A stretch of DNA of 64,000 nucleotides from UBA8752 sp964223495 (GTDB lineage: Bacteria > Bacteroidota > Bacteroidia > Flavobacteriales_D > Sanyastnellaceae): assembly GCA_964223495.1 (NCBI GenBank), contig CAXQGL010000041.1, positions 10,788 through 74,787 on the forward strand. The letters run 5' to 3'. A program made the position numbers and the translations under genes. The notes beneath the pieces were generated by a model, which searched no databases, was not told the origin of the DNA, and saw only the letters and a program-made list of their open reading frames with translations. Of this stretch, positions 17,667-26,650 are shown one piece after another (positions within the stretch are counted from its first letter, which is position 1; the number at the start of each line of letters is the position of its first letter).

Positions 17667-19359
17667 CCATTCCCCAGTTGCGCCATTCGTCGATCACAGG
17701 AGGTGCCACCCGCACGGAAGGCTCCTGGTCCTTCCCATCCCGATTCGATTGCAGTTTGACCTTCTTCCGCACGAAATCATACATGTCTCCGTAATTCAGC
17801 TTTCCCTTCGTCTCCTGCATGTACTTGAGGAGATAGTAGGTGAAATACCCGTGCTCCTGCTCCTCATATACACCACTGGATTGGCTCCCTGAACTCGAGG
17901 CGAACACCACCGCACGTCCACCCGCCTCCACCTCATCGGGGACCCGGGCAATCCCCTTCATTCCGGCAATCAGGCTGCCATTTCGGGCACCACCGGAGAA
18001 ACAGGCATCCAGAAAAACCGTGGTTCTCTGCGTTTCCTGCCTTCCAAGCTTGGAATACACCGCTTCCAAGGAAAGTCCCAGCTCGGGCGTATTCCCATCC
18101 ACATCCACCGGAATCAGAAAGGGCTCCTTGGTCTCTTCCGAGGGCAGACCATGCCCACTGTAATAGAAGATCAACTCCGCTTCACCCTCCAGAGCCTCAG
18201 CGAAATTGGCCAACTGCGAAAGGGCGCGCTCCATCGTCACCTTCGTCGCGTCGATTTCAAGGATCACATTGTCTTCCGGGATGCCCCAGAGGCCCATCAG
18301 GTAGCGCTTCATCACCCGCGCATCGGCTTCCGCGAAAGGAACATCCTGTGTGGGATTGAGGCCGGGGTTCTCCCTTGAATAATGCTCGTTTCCGATGACG
18401 AGGGCGAACCGGTTTTCCCTCCGCTTCTTTGAAGCGGGGATGTTGCGGTCCACATCCGATCCGAAGAAGAAACTCCCTCCTCCCCCGGAACCGGCTTCCG
18501 CCGTTGGCACCTGCCACATCTCCTGGTCCAGCAGGGCCTCGATTGGCAGAGAACCAAGAAAGGTATCGGCATACCGCCCATAGGATTCATCCAGGACCAC
18601 CTTGAACTGTATTTCGTCATGGGGGTAATCCGGAGGGGCAATGACCGACACCCACAATTCCTTGACCTCACCCGGACCCAGACGGTCAAACTTGAAACTT
18701 TGGGTGGACAAGGGCTGCACCCCCTGGTCCACCAATTCGAGTTCACACCGGACATCGTAAGCAAAGCCTTCCCCCTTGTTGCGCACGAGGAATTGATATG
18801 TGAAAGCCTGCCCCCGCTTGATTTCGCCTTCCTTCACCCGGTGGTCGACCACCAACAATTCCGGTGCCCGGAAAGCGAGCGTGTTGACCTTGACGGAAGT
18901 CTCGGGAGGACCGAATCCCAGCGGCTCCTTGATTTTGAGGTGCACCAACACCTCTCCATCCTTGGTCTTCATGGACGACCTCAAGGGAACGGCAAATTCC
19001 ATCGTGGCACCGCGGGGCACATCCGCCAGACGGATCTGCTCCGAAACACTGATACCTGATGTCGCGCCTTCCAGGCGCACCTCGCAGACCAGCCCCTCAG
19101 CATCGCCCAAGGCCGTCTCCGCATTGTTCAGTTTGTAGGACAGGGTGGCTTCTTCCTCGGCATCCAATGCCCCATTCTCATTGACATCCTCGAAACGGAT
19201 GCTCCCATCCACAATGGACAATTGAGGCGGTGCTATGACCGGCCTCCTTTGGATGGTCATGGATTTCCGGGTCTCTGCCTCCACCTGGGCCAAAGCCCCT
19301 GGAACAGATGGAATCAAAAAGAGAAGAAACAGGGCAAGGCAAGGATTGTAGGTTCTCAT
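17659..19359 (-). CDS. Secreted caspase-family (C14) protease with CARDB-like domains
   Basis: A 566-residue exported protein. A signal peptide (MRTYNPCLALFLLFLIPSVP, cleavage near ALAQ) precedes a stretch with an acidic DVNENGALDAEEEA loop, possibly calcium-binding. Two Ig/CARDB-like beta domains follow (about residues 45-270), with phrases such as YQFLVRNKGEGFAYDVRCEL. The C-terminal caspase fold starts at RFALVIGNEHYSRENPGLNP. The catalytic dyad is visible: His403 in FYYSGHG and Cys453 in FLDACFSGG. Most bacterial caspase homologues act in the cytoplasm, whereas this one is predicted to be exported. The start overlaps the stop of the DUF4384-like gene by one base (TGATG), and its stop overlaps the next gene. 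Confidence 0.9.
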   Translation of the reverse strand: MRTYNPCLALFLLFLIPSVPGALAQVEAETRKSMTIQRRPVIAPPQLSIVDGSIRFEDVNENGALDAEEEATLSYKLNNAETALGDAEGLVCEVRLEGATSGISVSEQIRLADVPRGATMEFAVPLRSSMKTKDGEVLVHLKIKEPLGFGPPETSVKVNTLAFRAPELLVVDHRVKEGEIKRGQAFTYQFLVRNKGEGFAYDVRCELELVDQGVQPLSTQSFKFDRLGPGEVKELWVSVIAPPDYPHDEIQFKVVLDESYGRYADTFLGSLPIEALLDQEMWQVPTAEAGSGGGGSFFFGSDVDRNIPASKKRRENRFALVIGNEHYSRENPGLNPTQDVPFAEADARVMKRYLMGLWGIPEDNVILEIDATKVTMERALSQLANFAEALEGEAELIFYYSGHGLPSEETKEPFLIPVDVDGNTPELGLSLEAVYSKLGRQETQRTTVFLDACFSGGARNGSLIAGMKGIARVPDEVEAGGRAVVFASSSGSQSSGVYEEQEHGYFTYYLLKYMQETKGKLNYGDMYDFVRKKVKLQSNRDGKDQEPSVRVAPPVIDEWRNWGMDD

Positions 19360-20285
19360 CAGTAGCGTGTTTTAGGTTGGATGCGGATGGGGACCCGTTC
19401 CACCTGGAATCCGTCGAGTCGTCCCGACCCCTGCTTGACCCACCGGTCGAAATCCCCTTCGTCCAACGACCACATTTCATCCTCCTCATTCCAATCCATG
19501 TTCGGCGGAGGGAAAGCCTGTCGGGCGAAGACGCCAACCAACAGGGCGGTGGATTCGATCATATCCGGATTGGTCACCTTGAAACCCCAGGCATATCTGG
19601 ACAACCGTTCGCGCGACGGCCCTTCCGCCTCCAACCATTCTGCTTCCGTGCTGAAGAGGGAATAGGTCCGCTGGCCCCTCACGGCAGCAGCCAACTGCGC
19701 ATCGCTGTTCGACAGTGCGTGGACCACGCCGGACTCCTGATAGAAGAACATCACATATCCATCCACGGGAACCCGGAATCGCGCCCGGATCCGCTCCCCA
19801 TCGCTCAGGGCATTGATCCGCTCCAATCCGAACAGGTCCGACACCAATGCAAAGTCCATTTCCACAGCATCCTTCTGCAAGGGGCGGGCCTTCCCCTTGA
19901 CCCTCACGGACCACCACAATTCACCATCCCGCACTTCCATGGTCGGGCCTTCCAACTCTTTGGTCTCGAGCCATTCTCCCTGAACCTGCGAAGTGTTGAG
20001 CTCCGTGAATGAATCGTCCAGGCTTCCGTTCGATTCCGCCACGACATGTACGGTCTCACTCTGCACCCGCATGCCGAATTCATCCGCCATGGCCCTGATC
20101 TGCGCCTGCTCGATGACCCATTTTCTGGCCTCCTCCATAGTGCGGCCTTCGGGCTGGGCGAACTCCTGGATTCCGGAATCCACCATCCTGATCTGACCCA
20201 TGAATGATGCGGCCATCATCAAGCCGAACAACAACAGGGCAACCCGGGCGAATCCTAAGCGGTTTATGCAGCTGGAAGAGAACAT
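19359..20285 (-). CDS. Exported DUF4384-like protein, first gene of caspase operon
   Basis: A 308-residue exported protein. The signal segment is LGFARVALLLFGLMMAASFM. The first half (EEARKWVIEQAQIRAMADEFG, MEVRDGELWWSVRVKGKARP) resembles LPP20/FlgT-like envelope proteins, in which a helix is followed by a short beta domain. The second half contains RARFRVPVDGYVMFFYQESG and the RQAFPPPNM region, matching the DUF4384 pattern often found in or beside secreted proteases. It lacks catalytic residues that I can identify. A TAAATTGC element lies 13 nt before the ATG. It is the promoter-proximal gene of the operon with the caspase and the 324-residue protein. Confidence 0.72.
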   Translation of the reverse strand: MFSSSCINRLGFARVALLLFGLMMAASFMGQIRMVDSGIQEFAQPEGRTMEEARKWVIEQAQIRAMADEFGMRVQSETVHVVAESNGSLDDSFTELNTSQVQGEWLETKELEGPTMEVRDGELWWSVRVKGKARPLQKDAVEMDFALVSDLFGLERINALSDGERIRARFRVPVDGYVMFFYQESGVVHALSNSDAQLAAAVRGQRTYSLFSTEAEWLEAEGPSRERLSRYAWGFKVTNPDMIESTALLVGVFARQAFPPPNMDWNEEDEMWSLDEGDFDRWVKQGSGRLDGFQVERVPIRIQPKTRY

Positions 20286-20298
20286 GGCAAGCGGGGAA

Positions 20299-20306
20299 GC
20301 AATTTA
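20299..20306 (-). promoter_or_regulatory. Candidate -10 element of the caspase operon
   Basis: Minus-strand TAAATTGC, a TAnnTTGC variant of the Bacteroidota -10 consensus, lies 13 nt upstream of the ATG at 20285. It sits inside the 114-bp divergent gap shared with dtd. Confidence 0.4.
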
Positions 20307-20387
20307 CCGCTGACGAAAGGAGGATGCAATGTCTTTTCACTCCGAACTCGTCAGCGCAAGCCCATGGCTTCAATGGCCACTGCAGAC

Positions 20388-20395
20388 TAATTTGC
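20388..20395 (+). promoter_or_regulatory. Candidate -10 element of dtd
   Basis: TAATTTGC on the plus strand ends only 4 nt before the dtd ATG at 20400. If used, the mRNA would start at or almost at the start codon. Confidence 0.35.
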
Positions 20396-20399
20396 CGAC

Positions 20400-20852
20400 A
20401 TGCGTGCCGTGGTTCAACGCGTCAGTCAGGCATCCGTGCGAATCGGAGAACAGGTGGTCGGCTCCTGCGGGAGCGGCCTTTTGATCCTCCTTGGCGTGCA
20501 TTCGGAAGACACTGCGGAGGATGCCGAATGGCTGGCGGCGAAGGTGGCTTCCCTGCGCGTCTTCTCCGACGAGGAGGGGAAAATGAACCGCACCATCACG
20601 GATGTCAACGGGGGAGCACTGGTCGTCAGCCAGTTCACACTTCATGCCAAATACAAGAAGGGCGCCCGCCCGAGCTTCGTCCATGCCGCACGCCCGGAAA
20701 CCGCCATCCCCCTGTATGAGCACTTCGTCGCCCTGCTCGAGGACCACCTCAAGAGGCCCGTCGCCACAGGTCAATTCGGCGCCATGATGGCGGTGGAACT
20801 CGTGAACGACGGACCCGTCACCATCACCATGGACACCCGCAACAAGGAATGA
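20400..20852 (+). CDS. dtd: D-aminoacyl-tRNA deacylase
   Basis: A 150-residue enzyme that hydrolyses D-amino acids (and glycine on tRNA-Ala) from mischarged tRNAs. It is full length for the DTD family. Diagnostic motifs are MRAVVQRVSQASVRIGEQVV at the N-terminus, LLILLGVHSEDT, the SQFTL motif in GGALVVSQFTLHAKYKKGAR, and the PxxA-type active-site region FVHAARPETAIPLYE. The C-terminal GQFGAMMAVELVNDGPVTI is also conserved. Its stop overlaps the start of the MazG-like gene (ATGA). Confidence 0.96.
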   Translation: MRAVVQRVSQASVRIGEQVVGSCGSGLLILLGVHSEDTAEDAEWLAAKVASLRVFSDEEGKMNRTITDVNGGALVVSQFTLHAKYKKGARPSFVHAARPETAIPLYEHFVALLEDHLKRPVATGQFGAMMAVELVNDGPVTITMDTRNKE

Positions 20853-21190
20853 GTAAAGTTTCCCCTACCCTCGCAGAAGTCCAGGAACAGGTCGACCAAT
20901 GGATTACCACCATCGGCGTCCGCTATTTCAGTGAGCTCACAAACATGGCGATCCTCACCGAGGAGGTGGGCGAGCTGGCCCGCATCATGGCCCGGCGCTA
21001 CGGCGACCAGAGCGAGAAGGCCTCCGACACCGGAAGGGACCTCGGCGATGAGATGGCGGATGTACTGTGGGTGTTGACCGCCCTCGCCAACCAGACCGGA
21101 GTCGACCTGGGCTCTGCCTTCCAACGCAACCTCGAAAAGAAGACCAGGCGGGATGCCGACAGGCACCGCCAGAATCCCAAGCTCCAATGA
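20849..21190 (+). CDS. MazG-like nucleotide pyrophosphohydrolase
   Basis: A 113-residue all-alpha NTP pyrophosphatase domain of the MazG superfamily. Metal-binding acidic residues appear as EEVGELARIMARRYGDQS and DLGDEMADVLWVLTALANQT, the usual EExxE...ExxD pattern. Enzymes of this size are house-cleaning pyrophosphatases; the substrate cannot be told from sequence. The start overlaps the dtd stop and its own stop overlaps the next start, in both cases as ATGA. Translational coupling of the three genes is therefore likely. Confidence 0.88.
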   Translation: MSKVSPTLAEVQEQVDQWITTIGVRYFSELTNMAILTEEVGELARIMARRYGDQSEKASDTGRDLGDEMADVLWVLTALANQTGVDLGSAFQRNLEKKTRRDADRHRQNPKLQ

Positions 21191-24150
21191 GCCTCTCCAT
21201 CCGACATTCCCTACTGCTCATCGCATGCTCGGCCGGCAGCCTGATCGCATCGGGCCAGCGCGGCCGTTCAGCCGACCTCCTCCAACCGACCTCCGCCGGA
21301 GACCGACTCAACGTCGCCCTGGCGCATGAACAGCTCGACGCCGACAGTTGGACGTCGGGGCTGGACCTTCGAAACGTCGGTCCAACCGTGATGAGCGGTC
21401 GTGTGGTCGACCTCTCCGTCAATCCTTCGAATACAGCCGAATTCGTCGTCGCCTACGCCACCGGTGGTCTGTGGCACACCACCGACCACGGCACCTCCTT
21501 CACCCCCCTCTTCGACGACGAGGTCATGCTCTTCATCGGCGCCATGGCCGTGGACTGGGTAGACCGTGAGATCTGGGTGGGCACTGGAGAAGTCAACGCC
21601 TCCCGCTCCAGCTATGCGGGTGTCGGGGTTTACGTCAGCGGTGACTGGGGTGCCTCGTGGCGGCATGCGGGACTGGAAAACAGCCACCACATCGGCAGGA
21701 TCGCACTGGACGGGGACGATGGGGTCTATGTCGCCGCTCTCGGGCCCCTCTACACGGAGGGCGGCAGCATCGAGCGAGGCATCTTCCACACATCGGATGC
21801 AGGTGAAAACTGGGCGTTGCTGCTCGACGGCACCCAAGCCGGCCGGCCCGCAGCGGGTGCAGTCGACATCGTGATCGATCCGGCAAGGACGGACCACATC
21901 TACGCCGCTTTGTGGGACCGGACCCGGCGCGCCTGGGACTTCAAGGAGGGCGGTCCCGGCTCCGGCGTCTTCGAATCTACCGACGGCGGGCAGACCTGGA
22001 TCACATTGACCTCCGAAGCCACAGGCTTCCCGGCCGCTGAAGGCATCGGCCGCATCGGGCTGGCCTATCATGCGGGGGCCGGCAGACTCCACATCATCGT
22101 GGACAACCAGAACGAAAAGCCCGAAGAGGAAAAAGACGACGACACTGGGGAGGATGCCCTTGAAGCGCAGGACTTCAGGGGGATGTCCAAGGCTGATTTC
22201 GCGTCATTGGATACGGCCGCACTGGATACTTTCCTCGAAGACAACGGCTTCCCGACCGACGCCGATGCCGCCAGTTTGTTCGCGAAGGTGGCCGAAGGCG
22301 CACTCGACCCCGAGGCCTTGGCCGACTATCTGGGTGATGCCAATGCGGAGATGTTCAATCCGCCCATCATCGGAGCCGAGGTCTACCGGTGGATGGCCCA
22401 GCCCTTGCAAAAGGGCGAATCCAATCCGCGCGGCATCGATACCGCGGCCGTGCGCTGGATGCGCACCCACGAGGAGGGTTTGGACGAAGTCTGCTATAGT
22501 TACTGTTACTATTTCGGCTTGATCGAAGTGGACCCCAGCAACGAGAACCGCATCATCATCGGAGGGGTTCCCCTGCTCGAGAGCACGGATGGCGGAGCGG
22601 AATGGAGCTCCATCGGTGAGGCCAACGTGCACGCCGACCACCACCACATCTGGATTGACCCCAACAATCCCAACCACTTGATCAACGGCAATGACGGCGG
22701 CATCAACGTGACCTTTGACGGTGGCGGGCATTGGACCTCCTGCAACAGTCCGGCCGTGGGCCAATTCTATGCCATCGCCGTGGATGATGCGGACCCTTAC
22801 CGCATTTATGGCGGATTGCAGGACAACGGCACATGGCGCGGTCCAAGCGGTTACGAAGCCAGCCCGCGATGGCACCAGACCGGAGACTATCCCTACGACA
22901 GGCTGAACGGAGGGGACGGCATGCGCATCGAGGTGGACACCCGCGACAACGAGACCGTCTACACAGGTTACCAATTCGGTTGGTACAGCCGGTCCAACCG
23001 ATCCACACGGGACCGTGCGGGGCTGCACCCCAAGCACGACCTCGGCGAGACCCCGTTGCGTTGGAATTGGCAAACCCCCATCCACCTCTCACGACACCAT
23101 CAGGATGTCTTCTACATGGGCTCCAACCGGTTCCACCGCTCACTGAATCGGGGTGACGATTTCGAGACGATGTCCGGCGACCTGACCCGCGGATCACGCA
23201 AAGGCAATGTCCCCTTCGGAACGCTGACCTCCATCCACGAGAGTCCGCTCCGTTTCGGGAGGATTGCCGTGGGCTCCGATGATGGCCTGGTGCACATGAG
23301 CCCGGACGGAGGCTATTCTTGGGAAGAGCGGACACCACCTGCCCCACAGGCCGCACCGGAGCGCATGCTCTGGGTTTCGGAGGTCCTGTGGTCCCACCAC
23401 AGCCCGGACCGTGTGTTCGTGAGCCTCAACGGCTACCGGCACGACCACTTCACGCCCTACCTCTACGCCTCCGATGACAATGGCCGATCCTGGTCGCGGC
23501 TGGGCGATGACGGGACCGTGGAGGGCGGACTGCCCATGGAACCCATCAATGCCCTCGCGGAATCCGAGGACGTGGAAGGCCTGCTTTTCTGTGGGACGGA
23601 TGGCGGACTGTACGTCTCCATGGACGGGGGGTTCACCTGGTCCAACGCCCACCCCGACCTTCCGCGTGTCCCGGTCCATGACCTCGTGATCCAGGAGCGG
23701 GAAAACGAATTGGTCATCGGCACCCACGGACGCAGCATCTACGTGCTGGACATCAACCCCCTCATCGACGGCCTGCTCGACGCGGGAGATTCGGCGCTTT
23801 TCGACCTTGACCTGACTTTCGAAGCGCCTGAGGAACTCACATGGCGCGAAAACTGGGGTGAACGCGGATACGGCTGGGGCGAACCCCGCATGCCGGAGGT
23901 CGCCCTGGACGTATTCCTTCCTGACGGTGGAGACTATGTCGTCGAAGTGATCGACAGCACGGGCACGACTGTATCACGAACGGAAGTCGAAGAAGTCCGA
24001 AGGGGTTGGCAGACCCTCACCTTCATTCCACAAGGCCTCGATGGGGAATCCTTCCTCGACAAGGGTCAATACACCCTCGGTCTCGAGGCCTTGGATGGAT
24101 CCTCGGGACGTTTTGAAGTCCCCTGGGCCATCGTGGAGGATGAAGAATGA
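21187..24150 (+). CDS. Large exported VPS10/sortilin-like BNR beta-propeller protein
   Basis: A 987-residue exported protein. The ATG at 21187 gives the signal peptide MSLSIRHSLLLIACSAGSLI, with likely cleavage after ASGQ. Most of the chain is Asp-box/BNR beta-propeller repeats, for example GLWHTTDHGTSF, GIFHTSDAGENWALLLDG, GVFESTDGGQTWITL, LLESTDGGAEWSSIG and LYVSMDGGFTWSNA. These are typical of the VPS10/sortilin-like proteins common in Bacteroidota. About 90 residues (roughly 305-400) interrupt the propeller with an acidic helical insert, EKPEEEKDDDTGEDALEAQD and onwards. The C-terminus is a beta domain (PRMPEVALDVFLPDGGDYVV) without a recognisable T9SS sorting tail. The substrate or partner is unknown. 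Confidence 0.85.
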   Translation: MSLSIRHSLLLIACSAGSLIASGQRGRSADLLQPTSAGDRLNVALAHEQLDADSWTSGLDLRNVGPTVMSGRVVDLSVNPSNTAEFVVAYATGGLWHTTDHGTSFTPLFDDEVMLFIGAMAVDWVDREIWVGTGEVNASRSSYAGVGVYVSGDWGASWRHAGLENSHHIGRIALDGDDGVYVAALGPLYTEGGSIERGIFHTSDAGENWALLLDGTQAGRPAAGAVDIVIDPARTDHIYAALWDRTRRAWDFKEGGPGSGVFESTDGGQTWITLTSEATGFPAAEGIGRIGLAYHAGAGRLHIIVDNQNEKPEEEKDDDTGEDALEAQDFRGMSKADFASLDTAALDTFLEDNGFPTDADAASLFAKVAEGALDPEALADYLGDANAEMFNPPIIGAEVYRWMAQPLQKGESNPRGIDTAAVRWMRTHEEGLDEVCYSYCYYFGLIEVDPSNENRIIIGGVPLLESTDGGAEWSSIGEANVHADHHHIWIDPNNPNHLINGNDGGINVTFDGGGHWTSCNSPAVGQFYAIAVDDADPYRIYGGLQDNGTWRGPSGYEASPRWHQTGDYPYDRLNGGDGMRIEVDTRDNETVYTGYQFGWYSRSNRSTRDRAGLHPKHDLGETPLRWNWQTPIHLSRHHQDVFYMGSNRFHRSLNRGDDFETMSGDLTRGSRKGNVPFGTLTSIHESPLRFGRIAVGSDDGLVHMSPDGGYSWEERTPPAPQAAPERMLWVSEVLWSHHSPDRVFVSLNGYRHDHFTPYLYASDDNGRSWSRLGDDGTVEGGLPMEPINALAESEDVEGLLFCGTDGGLYVSMDGGFTWSNAHPDLPRVPVHDLVIQERENELVIGTHGRSIYVLDINPLIDGLLDAGDSALFDLDLTFEAPEELTWRENWGERGYGWGEPRMPEVALDVFLPDGGDYVVEVIDSTGTTVSRTEVEEVRRGWQTLTFIPQGLDGESFLDKGQYTLGLEALDGSSGRFEVPWAIVEDEE

Positions 24151-24167
24151 CGGCGGGCGGGACCGGA

Positions 24168-25757
24168 CTACGCGCCAATGAAATACCGCAGGCTCACCGT
24201 GGCAGGGAGGGCGCGCGGGAAAGTCCTGGAAACGGACCCGTCCTTGATGAGGCCCGCCTCTTCCGCCATCGCGTCATAGACCGGAACCTCCACAATGTAC
24301 TGGTCCGAGAAACCGTGGGTCGCGTCATAGGCGGTGGCGGGCATCCTGCCGTGCCGCTGGGCGGCATCCGAAGGTGACATGGTATGCAGCTCGATCACCA
24401 GAAGGCCATGGCGCGCCACATGGGGACACCACTTCAGGAAGTGCTCCTTGAGGCTCTGCTCCACATCCTTGGCGCGGAGGCGCTCACCACGGAAGGCATA
24501 GGCACCCGTCGTCCTGGCTCGAACCGTCCTGCGCTCCACCGGACGGTTGAACACCCGATTGTGGTCGAGGAAGGACCGCACGTTGAGCAAGTCGCAGAGG
24601 GCGAATCCATGGCGGCCCTGCAAGTCCCGGTCCAAGCGGTCGGGATCTCCGATATCCCCCCAGAGGAAATGACCTTCCACCCCTTCCTGACGGAAATGGG
24701 CTTCGGTGGCGTCCAATGCCGCCTGGTTGAAGTCCGCACCGACCAGCACCAAGGGGTACGCATCGAGGTGCTGGCCCCGCAGGGTCTGCGTTCGGATGAA
24801 CCCTTCGAGGTGCAGCAGCAGGGCACCATTGCCACAGCCCATGTCACACAGCCCTTTCGGCTGCGACTCCAATGGGGCGTCGAACACCTTGCGCACCACC
24901 TCGTCCAGGTGTCGGAAATAAGCACCGTGCGCACCACCACTGCCCCAGACGTTCAGCTTGCGGTCCACATGGATCTCAGCCTCACCGGGCTCGGTCCGCC
25001 ACAGGGTTCCACCGTCCCCGAAAAGCAATTCCTCGGCCCACAGGAAAGTGCGGATGTATGACGTCGTGACCCCGTAAGCCGCGGCACGGGATAGGAAGAA
25101 TCCCCCCTTCTCCGTTCCGAGGAGATTACCCTGCTTCAATGCATCCATGGCCGCCTTGGCCCGCGACGGATGCAAGCGGGCGAGTGCTGCGGACAGTCCA
25201 TTCCAATCCACGAATGCCTCCGTTCCATGCACGGTACCGAGTGTCACCAGCCACGGTGCAAGCAAAGCTCCTTCAAGGTGGTTCCGCCACAGGGGCGGCG
25301 CCTGGTCCATGGATTGCATGAACGCCTTCATGGCGTCCTCCTCGTTGGAATTCCAAGGGACGTCAGGACGGTTCCACATGCCTTCGGCCACCTCGAGCCA
25401 ATAGCGGCCCACCTTGGCTGATGCCACACCCTTGCGCCAATCGCTCCACCCCTCCTTGCCGGACCTCCGGTAATACACCTTGCCCTGCCGGGTGGAACGT
25501 TCCAACCAGCCCTGCGATGCACAGAGCCTGCACAACACATTGAGATAGCCTGCATTCGCACCGAATGCCCCCGCCAGGGAGTCCACGTCATGGACGGCAT
25601 CGCCGTCGAATGCAGCCAGGATGCCCCGCTCTTCGAGCAAGGGCACGAGGACCGTCAGGGCGAGGCCGTCAAGATGATGGAAGAGGGAAGCCCGCCAAGC
25701 CTTGGCGAGGTCGGGTGGGGGGGCAAGAAATGCGCCGTGGGGCAGAATCGTGGACAT
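24168..25757 (-). CDS. Class I SAM-dependent methyltransferase with large N-terminal domain
   Basis: A 529-residue cytoplasmic protein. The C-terminal half is a Rossmann-fold methyltransferase: motif I is LCDMGCGNGALLLHLEGF, an acidic second strand appears in YPLVLVGADFNQAALDATEA, and FLWGDIGDPDRLD and HGFALCDLLNVRSFLDHNR follow. The first 240 residues are mostly helical, with a winged-helix-like start (ALTVLVPLLEERGILAAFDG and NVLCRLCASQGWLERSTRQG). Dimerising O-methyltransferases and some polyketide-associated methyltransferases have similar domains. The two-domain size is larger than usual for a stand-alone enzyme. The substrate is unknown and no biosynthetic genes flank it. Confidence 0.78.
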   Translation of the reverse strand: MSTILPHGAFLAPPPDLAKAWRASLFHHLDGLALTVLVPLLEERGILAAFDGDAVHDVDSLAGAFGANAGYLNVLCRLCASQGWLERSTRQGKVYYRRSGKEGWSDWRKGVASAKVGRYWLEVAEGMWNRPDVPWNSNEEDAMKAFMQSMDQAPPLWRNHLEGALLAPWLVTLGTVHGTEAFVDWNGLSAALARLHPSRAKAAMDALKQGNLLGTEKGGFFLSRAAAYGVTTSYIRTFLWAEELLFGDGGTLWRTEPGEAEIHVDRKLNVWGSGGAHGAYFRHLDEVVRKVFDAPLESQPKGLCDMGCGNGALLLHLEGFIRTQTLRGQHLDAYPLVLVGADFNQAALDATEAHFRQEGVEGHFLWGDIGDPDRLDRDLQGRHGFALCDLLNVRSFLDHNRVFNRPVERRTVRARTTGAYAFRGERLRAKDVEQSLKEHFLKWCPHVARHGLLVIELHTMSPSDAAQRHGRMPATAYDATHGFSDQYIVEVPVYDAMAEEAGLIKDGSVSRTFPRALPATVSLRYFIGA

Positions 25758-25821
25758 GAATCAGGGTGGCGGATCATTGCCGCGCGCACCCCTTACGACC
25801 GACCCGCCTTTCAGGTTGCAC

Positions 25822-26649
25822 TCAGCGGGCCACGAACAGGTGGTCAGGCAGGATGCATACCGGGATGGCCTCCATTTTGTGGCGGTTCATCCGATGGTGG
25901 CGGATGAAGATTTCCATGACCTGCCGCGGGCGGGTTCCCGATTCGAACGCCTCCGCATCCAAACCCGCCGCCACCTGTTCCATCGCCCATTCCAGTTCAT
26001 CGTAGGTGGCCCCGAGTTGGTCCTCATCCGTGCGGTCATCTCCCCAGAGACCGTCCGTGGGTGCGGCATCGAGTATGGCCTGTCCGATGCCCAGCGCCTC
26101 CCCCAAGGCATAGACCTCACCCTTCAGCAGATCCGCGATGGGACTGAGGTCCACGCCCCCGTCTCCATACTTCGTGTAGAAGCCGACACCGAAGTCCTCG
26201 ACCTTGTTCCCAGTGCCGGCCACGAGGGCACGCCGTTCAGCCGCCACGGCATACAGCGTCGTCATGCGCAACCGCGCCCGGGCATTCGCCAACGACAACC
26301 CCCCATATGGACCTCCCGATGCGGCATCGAGGGCATCCGACAATCCATCGAATGAAGGCGTGAGGTCCACCACCAGTGAGGTGACATTGTCAAACCGCGA
26401 TTCCAGCCATGCGATGTGGTCCGCCCCCCGCCGATCCTGCTCGGCCGCCTGGTGGATCGGCATCCGCAGTACCGTGGTGGGGTGACCCGTTCGGGCGGCC
26501 AGCGTGGAAGTGACCGCCGAATCGATGCCGCCGCTGACCCCGACGACCCATCCGTCCAGGCCCGACGCCCCGATGTACCGTTCCATCCATTCCCCGATGA
26601 ACGCGGCCGCCTTCACGGCCTCAACCTTTCGTGACGATTGGAGCTTCAT
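25822..26649 (-). CDS. nadE: NAD synthase, ammonia-dependent type
   Basis: A 275-residue enzyme that amidates nicotinic acid adenine dinucleotide to NAD. The P-loop-like ATP pyrophosphatase motif is in VGVSGGIDSAVTS. Further family motifs are ALVAGTGNKVEDFGVGFYTK with YGDGGVDLSPIADLLKGEVY, and APTDGLWGDDRTDEDQLGAT. There is no glutaminase domain, so it should use ammonia. The start is the ATG at 26649, directly after the stop of the PorT-like gene; the longer frame to 26814 overlaps that gene. nadE next to gldB/gldC is a known Flavobacteriia arrangement. Confidence 0.95.
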   Translation of the reverse strand: MKLQSSRKVEAVKAAAFIGEWMERYIGASGLDGWVVGVSGGIDSAVTSTLAARTGHPTTVLRMPIHQAAEQDRRGADHIAWLESRFDNVTSLVVDLTPSFDGLSDALDAASGGPYGGLSLANARARLRMTTLYAVAAERRALVAGTGNKVEDFGVGFYTKYGDGGVDLSPIADLLKGEVYALGEALGIGQAILDAAPTDGLWGDDRTDEDQLGATYDELEWAMEQVAAGLDAEAFESGTRPRQVMEIFIRHHRMNRHKMEAIPVCILPDHLFVAR

Positions 26650-26650
26650 A

